A DNA stretch of 64,000 nt from Melastoma dodecandrum (Eukaryota; Streptophyta; Magnoliopsida; Myrtales; Melastomataceae). The translations under genes and the position numbers were made by a program. The notes under the pieces were generated by a model. It ran no database searches. It was not told the origin of the DNA and saw nothing but the letters and a program-made list of their open reading frames with translations. The stretch spans positions 3,410,001 through 3,474,000 of the forward strand of contig JARUPY010000387.1 in the NCBI GenBank assembly GCA_029817715.1, written 5' to 3'. Of the stretch, positions 12,461 to 22,789 are shown piece by piece. Position 1 is the stretch's first letter. Every line of letters begins with the position of its first letter.

Positions 12461-13105
12461 TTAACTGCTAGTAATCAATGCCGTGACATACTTTGGTCCG
12501 TAGCCTAGGCATCCAAGTACATACCTTACTAACATAGGCAGTGGTTCCGTACACTCTGGTTCAGATCTGTCGATCTCCAGTACGTCTACAAACCCAGCAT
12601 ATACGTAAGGCGCTGCTACTCCCACCATGTCTGAGTGAATTCTCAGAGACGGCCACTTTCCCGATATCCAGTGTAGATACGGTTGAAGTACAGTGTTTTC
12701 CTCAAGCGAGGATTCACTCATGTCCACTACTACCTTTGGGACGTCATAATCTCTAACTTCCCCCGGTATTATAGACATCGTTGTGGAGAATATCTGCTGC
12801 CTTTCTTTCTCAACTCGAGACAGCTCCTCCTCACCTGAAGCCATAATCGATAGCTTATACTCCAGATCTTTGATGTACTCAACGGTCTTTCTTGCGAAAA
12901 ACTCAATCTGGCGCTTGTCATCATGTTTGATGCCAGCCATGAGTCCTCCACAGACTACTGCCGCATCCCAACTTAGGGATTCGTCCTCAAATGAGTCTTC
13001 ATCAAAAAACCAGGATCCACCTAGATCCTCTTGGGTTTTCCCAACATGGCCTTTGCCATCGTGGTTCTTACCACCGTGACTGCTTTCACCAGACTCTTTG
13101 ACCAA
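12461..13105 (-). CDS. pararetroviral ORF of unknown function (proximal)
   Basis: A 214-codon open frame beginning with a Gly/His/Lys-rich stretch, followed by an acidic patch and a region with mixed alpha/beta character. It ends 32 bp before the next ORF and starts 5 bp after the Lys-rich ORF ends, each in a different frame. The tight packing suggests one long ancestral reading frame after RNase H that has been broken, or a set of compact viral genes. No family is recognised. Confidence 0.4.
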   Translation of the reverse strand: MVKESGESSHGGKNHDGKGHVGKTQEDLGGSWFFDEDSFEDESLSWDAAVVCGGLMAGIKHDDKRQIEFFARKTVEYIKDLEYKLSIMASGEEELSRVEKERQQIFSTTMSIIPGEVRDYDVPKVVVDMSESSLEENTVLQPYLHWISGKWPSLRIHSDMVGVAAPYVYAGFVDVLEIDRSEPECTEPLPMLVRYVLGCLGYGPKYVTALITSS

Positions 13106-13110
13106 GTCTC

Positions 13111-13842
13111 CTACAGGAATTGCTTCCTCAAGGCTTTCTTTTCTAGATTACCTTCCAATGCTGCGTAAGCACTTCCAAAGTCGAAGTATTGCTCACACTC
13201 CATTGCAGCCGCTTCTTCTGGTTCTCCCCTAGGTTCAGGGTCTACCACTTGAATTGGCTCGCCAATCATGGCCTTAAACCTAGCCTCTTCCTCGGCATAC
13301 TGTGTTTCCATGTTCTCTTTCTGTTCCTCCTTGCTTTGTAACAAAGCCTTGTAGGATTTCACAGCTTGATTAATGGAAATTTTCTGCTCTTTGGCTAAGT
13401 GGTTTCGGCAGTAGTTGAACTGTTCCATGGTCAACGGAGACCACCAAGGTTCTTCAACCTTTCCGTCCTTCTTAGGACCATCCTTTGCAGAATCATCCCC
13501 TTTGGGACCAGAAGACCCAAGCCTCTTGGCTTTCTTTTTCTTCCTGGCTTTCTCCTCTGATTCGGCTTTTGCCTTATCCTTCAGATCTGCCATTTTCACA
13601 TTTCTTTCAGAGTTGGTATTACCCTTCTCCTTCAGATCTGTCTTTCCTTCCTGGAAAACTCTCGCTTTCTCCTTGGGAGTGGTTATTACATTTTCCTTAG
13701 ATCCAGCCATCCCCTTCTGGGATTCTTTCGCCTTTCCCTTAGATCTGGCCTCAGCCTTCTTGGGATTAGCCATCTCCTTCTGGAGATCTGGTTTCGCTTT
13801 ACTCTCGGAGTCAGCTTTTGCTTTCTCCTTAAGATCTGCCAT
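13111..13842 (-). CDS. pararetroviral Lys/Glu-rich repetitive ORF
   Basis: A 243-codon frame. The first 110 residues or so are low complexity, built from loosely repeated blocks of the DLKEKAKA(D/E)S type and ending in a very basic run (KARKKKKAKR) that could act as a nuclear or RNA-binding signal. A more ordinary segment follows (around EEPWWSPLTMEQFNYC), then a predicted helix and an acidic tail. It is in frame with the upstream zinc-knuckle ORF and separated from it by one TAG, so the two were probably one protein: two zinc knuckles, a basic repeat linker and a C-terminal domain. Function unknown. Confidence 0.45.
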   Translation of the reverse strand: MADLKEKAKADSESKAKPDLQKEMANPKKAEARSKGKAKESQKGMAGSKENVITTPKEKARVFQEGKTDLKEKGNTNSERNVKMADLKDKAKAESEEKARKKKKAKRLGSSGPKGDDSAKDGPKKDGKVEEPWWSPLTMEQFNYCRNHLAKEQKISINQAVKSYKALLQSKEEQKENMETQYAEEEARFKAMIGEPIQVVDPEPRGEPEEAAAMECEQYFDFGSAYAALEGNLEKKALRKQFL

Positions 13843-13848
13843 TCCTTT

Positions 13849-14088
13849 CTAGGAATACGCAGTTTTTTGCTTCTTAAGACATTTGTAAGACCGATGTCCA
13901 AGTTGCTTACACTGCCAGCACAGAACTGCTGCTTTCGTTCCCGCACTGGAACCAGCATCACTATGCTCACCATCTCCCTTATTAGGACATACCTTTCGGG
14001 AGTGTCCCTCCTTCTTGCATCCCCAGCATATCTTTCTCTTTGCAGCAGGATCCATCTGCAGAGTTTTTAGAAAGAGAGGTATTTGCAA
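13849..14088 (-). CDS. pararetroviral ORF with two zinc knuckles
   Basis: This ORF carries two CX2CX4HX4C fingers, CWGCKKEGHSRKVC and CWQCKQLGHRSYKC, which are retroviral-type nucleic-acid-binding knuckles. It overlaps the 3' end of the RT/RNase H frame in another frame and ends at a TAG in frame with the following Lys-rich ORF. A second pair of knuckles downstream of RNase H, in addition to the coat-protein finger upstream, is not part of the standard caulimovirid layout. Confidence 0.55.
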   Translation of the reverse strand: MQIPLFLKTLQMDPAAKRKICWGCKKEGHSRKVCPNKGDGEHSDAGSSAGTKAAVLCWQCKQLGHRSYKCLKKQKTAYS

Positions 14089-14905
14089 GTTCTCTAGAGA
14101 GAGAGTCTGCTATTATGTTGTGGTCGGACTTAATGTATTCGACCTCGTATTTATAATAGCTCAATTGTTCCTGCAACCTTAAGAGTCTAGTTTGCCTAGC
14201 TTCCTTAAGGTTCAGACTCATAAACCTTTTTACATAGGTCGAGTCAGAGCGCACTAAAAATTCTTTTGGTGCCAAAAAGATGTAAAAAGCCTTTATTCCG
14301 TTTTTTAAGGCTAATACTTCTTTTTCGTGTATCGGGTATCGTAATTCGTACCCCTTGAAGCTTCCCGACCAGTATTTACATACCGGTTCTGGTTTTCGTC
14401 CTCTAATTTTGAGGACTGCTCCCCAATATTCTTCAGAAGCATCAACTTCCAAGACTAACTCGTCCTTATCAGAAGGTAGAGCAAGTTGTGGCAAATTTTT
14501 CACCTTTGCTTTAATCCTTCTAATGGATTGAGTGTCTTCATCTTCCCATTTCCAAGGATTTGTAGAAGAGGTTTTCTTCGCATTCCTACTTAAATCTCTG
14601 GAAAGATCTTTCACAAACTTTCTTGCATAGTTAGCGCATCCACAAAATCTTTGGACTTGCTTTCTATCCTCAAGTCTGTCAGGAAAATTAATTATTTTCT
14701 CAGCAATATGATTTTGCAGTTTAATTTTTCTCTGCTCAATCTCCATGCCTAGAAAATTGACTGATTCCCTAAACCATTCTATCTTTTTCTCTGATAGAAT
14801 CATGCCATCTCGCCGGAAGACATCAGTCACCTCATCAAGGTGTCTCATGTGTTCATCTTCAATCTGACTGTAGATTAGCACATCGTCAATATAGACCGCA
14901 CATTT
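13982..14905 (-). pseudogene. pararetroviral reverse transcriptase (C-terminal part) and RNase H
   Basis: The reading starts abruptly at the catalytic palm motif (YIDD, about 14880-14895 on the minus strand), continues through the RT thumb/connection and into RNase H with its first Asp (VDASEEYWGAVL), the SGSF...E segment and the final SDHNIIADSLSRE block. These match Caulimoviridae RT-RNase H. The fingers and first palm part of RT and the aspartic protease are missing: coat-protein sequence runs directly into the palm. This is an internal deletion, so the polymerase is dead. Confidence 0.8.
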
Positions 14906-15423
14906 AAGAGTGGGATATCCAAAGTCTCAAGCTCTGTGCTCGTGACTTGTGCCGTCGCCTCGGTCTGCGATATATCTATGGTGGATCGAAACCTAAATCT
15001 CGATACTGCATAAATTTCTCTTGCATTGACATTTGGCAACCTCCATTCCAGACTTGACTGGGATGGCTCTTCATACTGGTGGGTTTCTTCCAGTATCTGA
15101 TTCATTGTTTCCAAGGGAACCAACTCCTCACCATCTCCTTCCCTCTCTGCTCGCATCATGAATAGATGTTCGGTCCAGAGATAAGAATCACCATCTGAGT
15201 CTGTATCATAATTAGACACAACCTCATATATAGATTCTACTTCCGAGTCTAAATCGGAAATGTCCTGCTCATCGATAGGTTCGTAAGCAAGAACTTGTTC
15301 CTCATGACTCCTGTCCTCTAGGAAGACCATCCGGAGTCTTTCTCTCCTTTGGTTCTTCTTCGGACAGCTATCCGCTTTGTGGTCTTTTGAACCACAAAAC
15401 CAGCAGCAATTACAACTGCTCAA
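14875..15423 (-). pseudogene. pararetroviral coat-protein C-terminus with zinc finger and acidic region
   Basis: The frame opens with CWFCGSKDHKADSC (CX2CX4HX4C), the caulimovirid coat-protein finger, followed by a basic patch, then a long acidic region rich in Asp/Glu/Ser. It is out of frame with the coat-protein ORF just upstream, which stops 4 bp into the overlap, so a frameshift separates capsid body from finger. Its last codons overlap the start of the RT fragment, where the deletion junction lies. Confidence 0.7.
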
Positions 15424-16907
15424 AGGTTTCCCTTTAGGACATTTAGGCTCTCTGCCATGCTTTCTCTTTTTAGGTTATCCCTTCTCCTTACAAACCTTCT
15501 TGGTTTGTAAGCAGGACCTCCCCTCTGCTTACGCTGGAAGTCCTTCTTAGGCCAAACTTTCTTTTTGTTGTACCCAACAAACTTCCTCTTACGAGGAAAG
15601 TTCCTTCTCTTCAAAGAGTCTCCTGTAGTACTGCGAGTATCGCATCCATACCTTCCAGGCACATACTCTATCTGAGAACAACAGCTCTTGTTTAGGTAAG
15701 GTAGCTTCTTAGCTGCCTCTTTCACCTGGAGCTCAGTACATGCTTTACGCATTGCGTACTTCACCGCCTGAATTTTTCCTCCGAGTCCAGAGACTATCTT
15801 CTCCTCACTAAGAAGTAATTCATAGGCCTTTTGCGCCACTTCCGGCCAAGGTTCGGGAAGTTTTGCAAAAAAGGTTCCTAATATGAACTGTTGTGATACT
15901 TCATCCAGATTGTAATAATACTTCTGGAATTCACACACGTAGCTATCAAACCAGCACATATCACAGATCTGTAGTTTAACTAGAGCGGTCAATGACTGGT
16001 CCTTTTCCACCGTTTTAGTGGATAACGAAAAACCATAGAACTCACGTTTCAGGGCATCAGCAATTATTGCCAATACTCCATCAACCGTCAGTGCTTGATC
16101 TATCTTTTCCTTAATGTCTGTGTGCGCCACTAAGGTTTTCCAATACTTCTGCGCTGTTCCCATAAGGGCTGCCACACACAATTCGTAGACTGCTCCAGGA
16201 GGTACTCCTCCTGCCGACGCCGTCATCCGAATAAGTGATAACCACTCATCTATCTTTTCAGATACGTGCTTTTCACAATCAATGTCCAGAAAAGCACCAG
16301 GGGTTATTATTGGCTTTAATACATTATCCCTTGGGAAAAACTCTTGTTTAGTCCGATGAGGATAATCGGGCCTGTAAATTTCCATTTTCGCAGTTACCAG
16401 TTCGTTAAACGTTCTGTTGTCTAAATGAACTGGGGTATCTTCTGCCAGACCTAAGGCTTTTCTTAGGTCCTTTGCCAACTCCCCGCTCTGGGAGTTCAAG
16501 TTTGCACTTCGCTTTTGTGAGTCTAAAATGAAAGGAGCCACTGACTCTCTATACATTTCATCCACACTCTTGCCTTGATTCTGTTTGGAAGTTCTTCCTC
16601 CCAGATTCAATCTTTCGACTGGTTTTCCTGTTGTACTTTCCAGTCCAGAGGTCGCCTCGGCTTCAGGCCTTTTCAAACCTCTTTCTCTTTCCAGAGCGTC
16701 TAACATTGAGTTTACAATGGAGCCTACTTCCTTTGCCATTTGGTTTCGGCTTTCTAGACTTTCATTGCTCCCCTGAATGGTTAGCTGAGTTAAAATATCA
16801 TTTATACTTTTGCTAACTCCAAAAGGAGACAATCTAGCTTCTGGAACGAACTCCAATCGTGATGGAGTTCCGGAAGGATTTCCTGAGGATTTTCCTTCTC
16901 CAGCCAT
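15420..16907 (-). pseudogene. pararetroviral coat-protein-like ORF
   Basis: This 495-codon frame is the longest in the insertion. The N-terminal third is Ser/Gly/Glu-rich. The middle has the capsid-like helical core with conserved-looking Trp/Tyr (around AALMGTAQKYWKTL). The C-terminal part is very basic (RKRKFVGYNKKK and RRFVRRRD runs), as expected before the zinc finger that follows in another frame. Position upstream of RT, the basic tail and the finger together support coat protein. No movement-protein motif is found upstream; only about 150 bp separate the start from the integration junction at 17063. Confidence 0.7.
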
Positions 16908-17073
16908 TTCAAGGACTTAATTGACAAATCTGTCAAACTTTTGGATTTAAATTGATTTTTGGAAAAAGATGAAAATAGGACCACCGTAAAGGGGGAATTT
17001 CTCAAACTCCCACCGTAAACTCCAAAATCTTTTCTCCCCTAGCTGTAGAAAGGAACTAGACTCATAAAATCTT

Positions 17074-17422
17074 CTCATTCTCGTGTTTCTCGAAAACTCG
17101 ATTGGTATGAATATTTACCAACATTCTTGTGACTTTTGTCTCCGCTCAATTTTGAACATCACTTCTACAAGAAGGTTCAACCTCGATGGCCCACCTATAC
17201 GTACATAAATCTTTCATGAAGCTTAATAATAATGTTAATGTGATGCACCGATTCCTTTTTGTTTTTTTATTTGTTCTTATTGATCCGATGCCCTAACACG
17301 TGGAGGACTAAAATAACAGATGAGCGATTATTTTTTTTATTACTCGCCCGATTTTTGGAACTTCTTTCGAACTAATTCGAACTCGACTCAAGTAGAACAC
17401 AAAATGAACAATTATTACATTA
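17074..17422. other. GSTU B downstream flank between viral insertion and LINE
   Basis: No gene. The DNA is homologous to 50953-51299 (unit 2) and 61765-61946 (unit 3), with several base changes and short indels, clearly more diverged than the gene A-B block to the left. Confidence 0.7.
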
Positions 17423-17436
17423 TATAAAGTTGCTTT

Positions 17437-18755
17437 TTTTTTTATAAGTAATAATTCATAACCCATAAAATAGTCTGTACAAAAACCACAGGGGCATACC
17501 CCTGGAAATCAAACTATCACGAAACTGACGTATACCCCATATACGTACCTAAAACAAAGAAATCAATCTATATACGTGGCAGTGACGCAAGAATAAATGT
17601 AGCCAGTGTCCTGGGAGCCAACATACGATCGCTTGTGCGACGCTTATTACGTTCCATCCACACATAATAAACATATCCTGCAAACATTCGAATGAAGGGC
17701 CGACGATGTCGTAAGGTAGCTCCAGCTGGTGTGACTAGCAGATTCGTAATAGCGCTAAATCTACGTGGAAAATTCGGCGCCACTAGTCGTCCAAGAGTGT
17801 ACTGCCATACATCCGCTGAGTATGAGCATGTGAAGAATAGGTGGTCGAATCGCTCTCTTCTCAATCCACATAGAGCACAAGTCGAAGATGAAGAAATACC
17901 CAGAGAAAAGAGCATATCCGAAGTGTATAGTCTTCTCTGAACGGCTAGCCACAGAACAAAGGAGAACCGTGGCACCATAGCCTTAGACCAGACAAAGCTA
18001 GCCCAAGGAACAGTCTCATATTCGCTGCAAATATATTTCCATGCAGAAGCAATAGTGAAAACACCATCAGACCGTAAGGACCAGACAACCTTATCAGGTA
18101 TACCTGAAGATGGGTAATATGTAACCGGGAGGAGCTCATATAGTCTGTCAAAGCATGCACGCCTATGCCGATGATTCTTCATATCACCATCATTAACATA
18201 ACTCCGCCAGTTCGGATCCAAAAAGAAATCTGCCACAGAAACCGTATAAGGAATCCTTGATCTCTCGATCTCCTCACGCCCAAAGATCTCCACCAAAGGA
18301 CCCAAAGGTGACCAAGAATGATACAAGAAGGAAATCCTACTCCCATCACCCATACGCCACGAAATAAGTCGACGGACAAGGTGCCTCAACGTCAATAATC
18401 GTCTCCAAATCCAAGAACACCTATCCGGCGACCTCACCTGCCAGAACGACTTGCCTCTCAGAAGATATGTCCTCACCCAACGAGCCAACACGGAGTCCTC
18501 CGGATCCGAGAAGAGGTGCCAAATGTGCTTTAATATCGCCGCTCGGTTCCACTCTGTAACCCGTTTAAGGCCCAGCCCCCCCTGCGCTTTCGGCCTGCAT
18601 ACAGTACTCCACTCTACCTTGGCCTTGTGATAGTCTATCGATGGACCCAACCACAAAAACCTCGACATGAGCTGCTCCAATCGCCTGCAAACCGACATCG
18701 GCAGTGGAAATACAGACGACCAATATGTCTGAGTCGCAAATAACACCGAGTTCAA
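17437..18755 (-). mobile_element. 5'-truncated LINE (L1-type), copy 1
   Basis: The insertion is flanked by the target-site duplication TATAAAGTTGCTTT at 17423-17436 and 18756-18769. A T-run at the left end is the poly(A) tail, so the LINE is on the minus strand. It is truncated at its 5' end. The related site in unit 3 near 61947-61963 is uninterrupted. The same insertion with the same repeats occurs at 51314-52631, so it predates the duplication. Confidence 0.92.
17568..18755 (-). pseudogene. LINE ORF2 C-terminal part with zf-RVT domain
   Basis: A 395-codon open stretch matches the region after the RT core of plant L1 elements: a segment around WSSVFPLPMSVCRRLEQL, then MGDGSRISFWYD-like sequence, and the zinc-binding RT-associated domain with CALCGLRRERFDHLFFTC. 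The RT catalytic core and endonuclease are absent because of 5' truncation. The frame opens at the truncation point, not at a true start codon. No internal stop, unlike the second copy. Confidence 0.88.
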
Positions 18756-18769
18756 TATAAAGTTGCTTT

Positions 18770-19787
18770 ATTAGATTGGATTTTGTCGGAGCCTAATTAT
18801 TAGCTCGTTCGAATAGAGAAACTGTATGAGCTTATAGATAAAAGTCGGGTGCGGCATAAGGTGGATACCGAGACATTGTATAGCTTTACCTATCAGAGTC
18901 CGTTGCCATAACTCTTTTTCTTATGGTGAGCATCGCAAAGACTCCCCCTTTATGTAGAATATAGTAGGTCGCTTAATTAATACCACAACTAGTTCGGACT
19001 CCATTCTTCGTCTAGAAGATAGCATGTTCCAACTCATACAGGCGAAATATATAAGTATTGTTTTTCACCCTGAAGAGACTAGTGGGTTCTAACCCATTCG
19101 TGCTAAGGTACTGCTTGAAGACCTGTGTCTTGAAACTAAAAAAGCTGTTGAGATCCTACACTGAAAAACTTAATGTGATTCTTACAAAAGATGTTGGACA
19201 CAGGATCACAATCACAGAAATTGGGTTGCTACTAGATTCTTAGCTTTTAGGCGATCAGGTACTTTTGCTTATGTGTTTTTCTCTATAAACTCTGCAAACA
19301 TCAATGTTTTCATCTCGTTAAATACAGTATTTTTATTTTTCCTTGTTCGTTCACAGAGTAACTCCGCTCCTGGTATTTTTGGCCATCTGAAAACTTTAAG
19401 TTTTACGACTCTCAATGTAGTCGCCAAAAACGTGTTCGCGTAGGAAACGGATCACGTCGGAAATATTTGGCAATAAGACTCACAGGGATTTGTAGATGTG
19501 GTTGCCAATAAGTAATTGAAGAAATTGATTGAATGCAAACAGTTTTTACACAAAGTAAAGAAAGCTTACAGCCATAAAAATAAAAACAAGGATGATGGTG
19601 AGGACATAGACTAGCTACAGTGTTCCGAAGACTTAGAGCGGGACGGTAGACTTGATGACAGAGTGCTGTAAACTTTCACTCCTCGAGTGGCAGGACTTAG
19701 CTGCCGGGTTTGGTAGACGGGCTATGATCGGATGCTGAGGCAGACGTGGATACCAAGGCGGCGATGGCTGACCCTGGCGGCGGTGTC
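18770..19787. other. unit 1 spacer between LINE and gypsy insertion
   Basis: No gene recognised. Homologous to 52646-53730 in unit 2 but with many substitutions and small indels. It ends in GTGTC (19783-19787), which is repeated at 29759-29763 after the gypsy element. Confidence 0.7.
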
Positions 19788-21835
19788 GAAACGACCTACA
19801 AATTTTTTTCAAACTTTATCAGAGTAGTTCTCCGTCATTTGACGGTCAAACTGCGGAAGCGACAAAACTTTACCTCCACCGTGGCATCTTCTATAGTTTT
19901 ATCTCGTAAATCGTGCCACGTGTATTCTTTTCCATTTAACCCTGCACCACACTAAAAAAATTGTCCCCAATTGGGGTCAGCGAAAATTCGCTGAGTACGC
20001 CCATGATGTAGTTTTATAAAAGATGAGACTCTAACCATCCTATCGTGGGCTTGAACACTGTTTAGCGTAATTAACATGACAACCGAAAATCCCTTTATGC
20101 AACACACATTTTAACAGCAGTAGTCCCAAATCCAACAACAATAGTTATAGGCAATTATAATGATATCATATCACAATTCAACCCACATGTCGATAAGCAT
20201 CAATCTAAAGCATAATTATATAAGCGACTCTCTTGAATCAACATCCTCTCATCTAATATCATATCAATCCTCCCCAAGGTACCAGGACCACCACAGTGCG
20301 TCCTCACCTACTCCTCCGGGAGCGCCCGGGAAACGGCCAGCAGGCACGACCGCGAGTGGTCGTCGCCTCCCCGTACTCCTCCGACCCACAGTCGGGAAAT
20401 CACTACATAATTTCCATTCCAATCTCATATCCGTATGGCTTACTCTCGCAGGGCCTTGATTCACGCAGAGAATTGAGTCCTTACACACTCAAGTAATAAT
20501 CTTATTCAGCGTAGTTGGTCCAGGTTACTTGGCGACAACCAGATTCCACTCACAGCGCGACAACCACTTGGTAACTAACCGGACCCCAGCATTGATAATA
20601 TTAGCCAGAAGCAAGCTCGACATACTGGTAATCGTTTTATATAGATAATTTCAGCCAACAAAGGTTTCGAGCACGACGGCATAAACCTACAAAGGGTCTG
20701 GACAACAACAACTCCAAGGATTAATGCACGTACCTTTGTTAGTTTCAAACACATCAGTCCACAACCAACCATTCAAGCCGCAATTACAGAAACAATACGC
20801 ATCCACTGACCTCCAGCTCACTACGCAACATGATGGCAGCCCAGACATCCAGAACGCACGATTGCGAGGAAATCAAGATCGCCACCAAGCTTCACTTACC
20901 AACCTCGTATCACGCCAACTTCGAGCTTCGCTCGAACTCCCTATGTGGAATCCATTTGCAAAACACTTGCCAAAGAAATTTTTACTTTCCTTGACAGCTT
21001 ACTAGTGTCGAGACACTAGCAGGGGCATTCTCAAACCCCATATAAACGGAACGTCGGAGAAACTACAGGGGAGGCTCCACCGACCTCCCCACGACCCAGT
21101 GTTCGTACTTTGAGCCTTCCCCCGTGACTAGTACGCAACTCGCTAGACCACTCCACACACCCACGCGTTCACAATCGACACGGCAAAACAAGGAAACAGG
21201 GGGAAGGGGGTGTACTTCGTTCCCACGTTCGAGCCGTTCAGAGGGGATCTTCCGAGCCCGTCCTCCTCGCTCTCCCTCCTTGGAGTTGCCGCGATCTTCT
21301 TCGAGATTCCCCGATCCTCACCTCGCCTTCCTCTCTTATCTTGCTACGAAAGCTTCCCCCCCTTTTGTCCTATTCACCTCCTCCAGATAACGTATCTGTG
21401 GTGGGGAGGGTTTCTTTATTTTATCTCATCTTACTCCAATTGTAGTCTAACGATAGCACTTGTGAGATGGAAAATGGTTTTTCTGAATTCCCTTATCCAG
21501 ATCCATCCTTCGTCGGATAAAACCGTGGTACAATAATTCTAGTTCATCGTTGGAGTTATTAACCTCGCCATTACGTTGTTCATTTACCACACTAAACTTT
21601 TCTCAATCAAACTCCGCGACGTTAAACGAATATTATCGACATCCTAATTCGATTTCGTGTGGTCACACGGAATCGAATTAGTAATCTCGTTAATATTCGA
21701 TATTAACGTTCACTGACAATGAAAGTATTAAACTCTCGTGACACGTCGGATTTTGACTCGGTCAAACGTTCTAGTTCTAGTCAACATTCCAATCCAAATA
21801 ATATATTACCATATCCGAAATTCCGGGTCGTTACA
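19788..21835 (-). repeat. gypsy 3' LTR (left)
   Basis: 2048 bp, ending CGTTACA next to the polypurine tract. The first base of the canonical TGAAACG end appears lost. Relative to the other LTR it lacks about 300 bp near 20583 and carries a short extra stretch near 21262-21300. From about 20590 to 21420 the two LTRs are almost identical, while the first 700 bp differ at many positions. Confidence 0.92.
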
Positions 21836-21850
21836 ATCTACCCCCCTTAA
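21836..21850 (-). other. gypsy polypurine tract
   Basis: On the minus strand an AAGGGGGG-type purine run directly precedes the 3' LTR, the expected plus-strand primer. Confidence 0.75.
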
Positions 21851-21890
21851 TTTAAATTTCGTCCCCGAAATTTCATTGTACATACCATTC

Positions 21891-22310
21891 TCACTCAAAT
21901 AAGTACGGATACATCTCTTTCATCTTGGATTCTGTTTCCCAAGTGAACTCCTCAATATTCCCATGTAACCAACGAACTCGCACCATAGGAACCACTCGAT
22001 GACGGAGCTGTTTCTCCATCCTATCAACTATCTCCACGGGCTCCGTAGTAATCTGTAAGTTCGGAGCCACCTCAATCTGCTCATCATGCAGCACATGTCG
22101 AGGATCTGGGACGTACTTCCTAAGCATAGATACATGGAAGACGTTATGAATATCTGCCAATCTGGGGGGTAAGGCTAACCTGTAGGCCACATTCCCGATC
22201 CTCTCCAAGATCTCATAAGGTCCAATATATCTCGGACTTAATTTTCCTTTGAGCCCAAATCTGAGATTCAGCTTAGTGGGAGATACTTTCAGAAAGACGT
22301 AATCTCCCAC
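21891..22310 (-). pseudogene. gypsy integrase C-terminus and chromodomain
   Basis: A 139-codon open stretch contains the integrase C-terminal GPY-type motif (YIGPYEILERIGNVAYRLALP), the HNVFHVSMLRKY motif and a chromodomain-like tail (VRVRWLHGNIEEFTWETE). In chromoviruses the tail directs integration to particular chromatin. It is cut off from the rest of integrase by stops and frameshifts between 22310 and 22790. Confidence 0.85.
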
Positions 22311-22789
22311 CTCGAACTCAAGAGGCCTGCGCCGCCTGTCTGCATAACTCTTTTGTCTACTCTGAGCGGCGCGAAGACGATCCTAAATAAGTCTGATCAT
22401 CTCTGTAGTCTCACGGACCATCTCAAGTCCTAATTCTTCCTGTTCTCCACTCTCGTTCCAACATAAAGGAGTTCTGCACGGGCGACCATACAGGGCTTCA
22501 AAGGGAGCCATCTAGATACTCTGTTGGTAACTGTTGTTGTATGAGAACTCCACCAATGGTAGCTGATCTACCCACGAGCCTTCCAGATCTAAAGCACAAG
22601 CTCTCAACATATCCTCAAGTATCTGGAAGATGCGCTCGGTCTGACCATCTGCCTAAGGGTGGAAGGCAGTGCTCATATTCAACATCGTGCCTAATGACCG
22701 CTGTATATTGCTCCAGAACCGAGAAGTAAACCTCACATCCCTGTCAGAAACTATAACACTGGGAACACCGTGAAGGCGAATGACTTCCT

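Larger units (their letters stand above)
10727..17063 (-). mobile_element. endogenous pararetrovirus (Caulimoviridae-like), rearranged and decayed
   Basis: This 6.3-kb insertion is absent from the matching place in unit 2. Read on the minus strand it contains a coat-protein-like ORF with a CX2CX4HX4C finger, a truncated reverse transcriptase with RNase H, a double zinc-knuckle ORF, a Lys-rich ORF, two ORFs of unknown function, a TATA-type promoter, a further small ORF and a tRNA-Met primer-binding site. There are no LTRs. RNase H resembles caulimovirids more than Ty3 elements. No movement-protein domain, aspartic protease or N-terminal RT part is seen. Several frames are broken, so it cannot make a virus. 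The genus is uncertain; florendovirus-like elements are common in woody eudicots, but ORF order does not settle it. Confidence 0.8.

Noticed and set aside
13415..13852. 145-codon plus-strand ORF rich in Ser/Phe
   Set aside because: It is the antisense shadow of the Lys/Glu-rich viral ORF on the minus strand.
10727..17063. Interpretation of the pararetroviral insert as a Ty3/gypsy element
   Set aside because: No LTRs or integrase, coat-protein-type finger before RT, and the RNase H blocks resemble Caulimoviridae.
20160..21536. Open frames in the gypsy LTRs (also 27912-29327 and 34266-35405)
   Set aside because: LTR sequence with no coding signature; frames differ between LTR copies.
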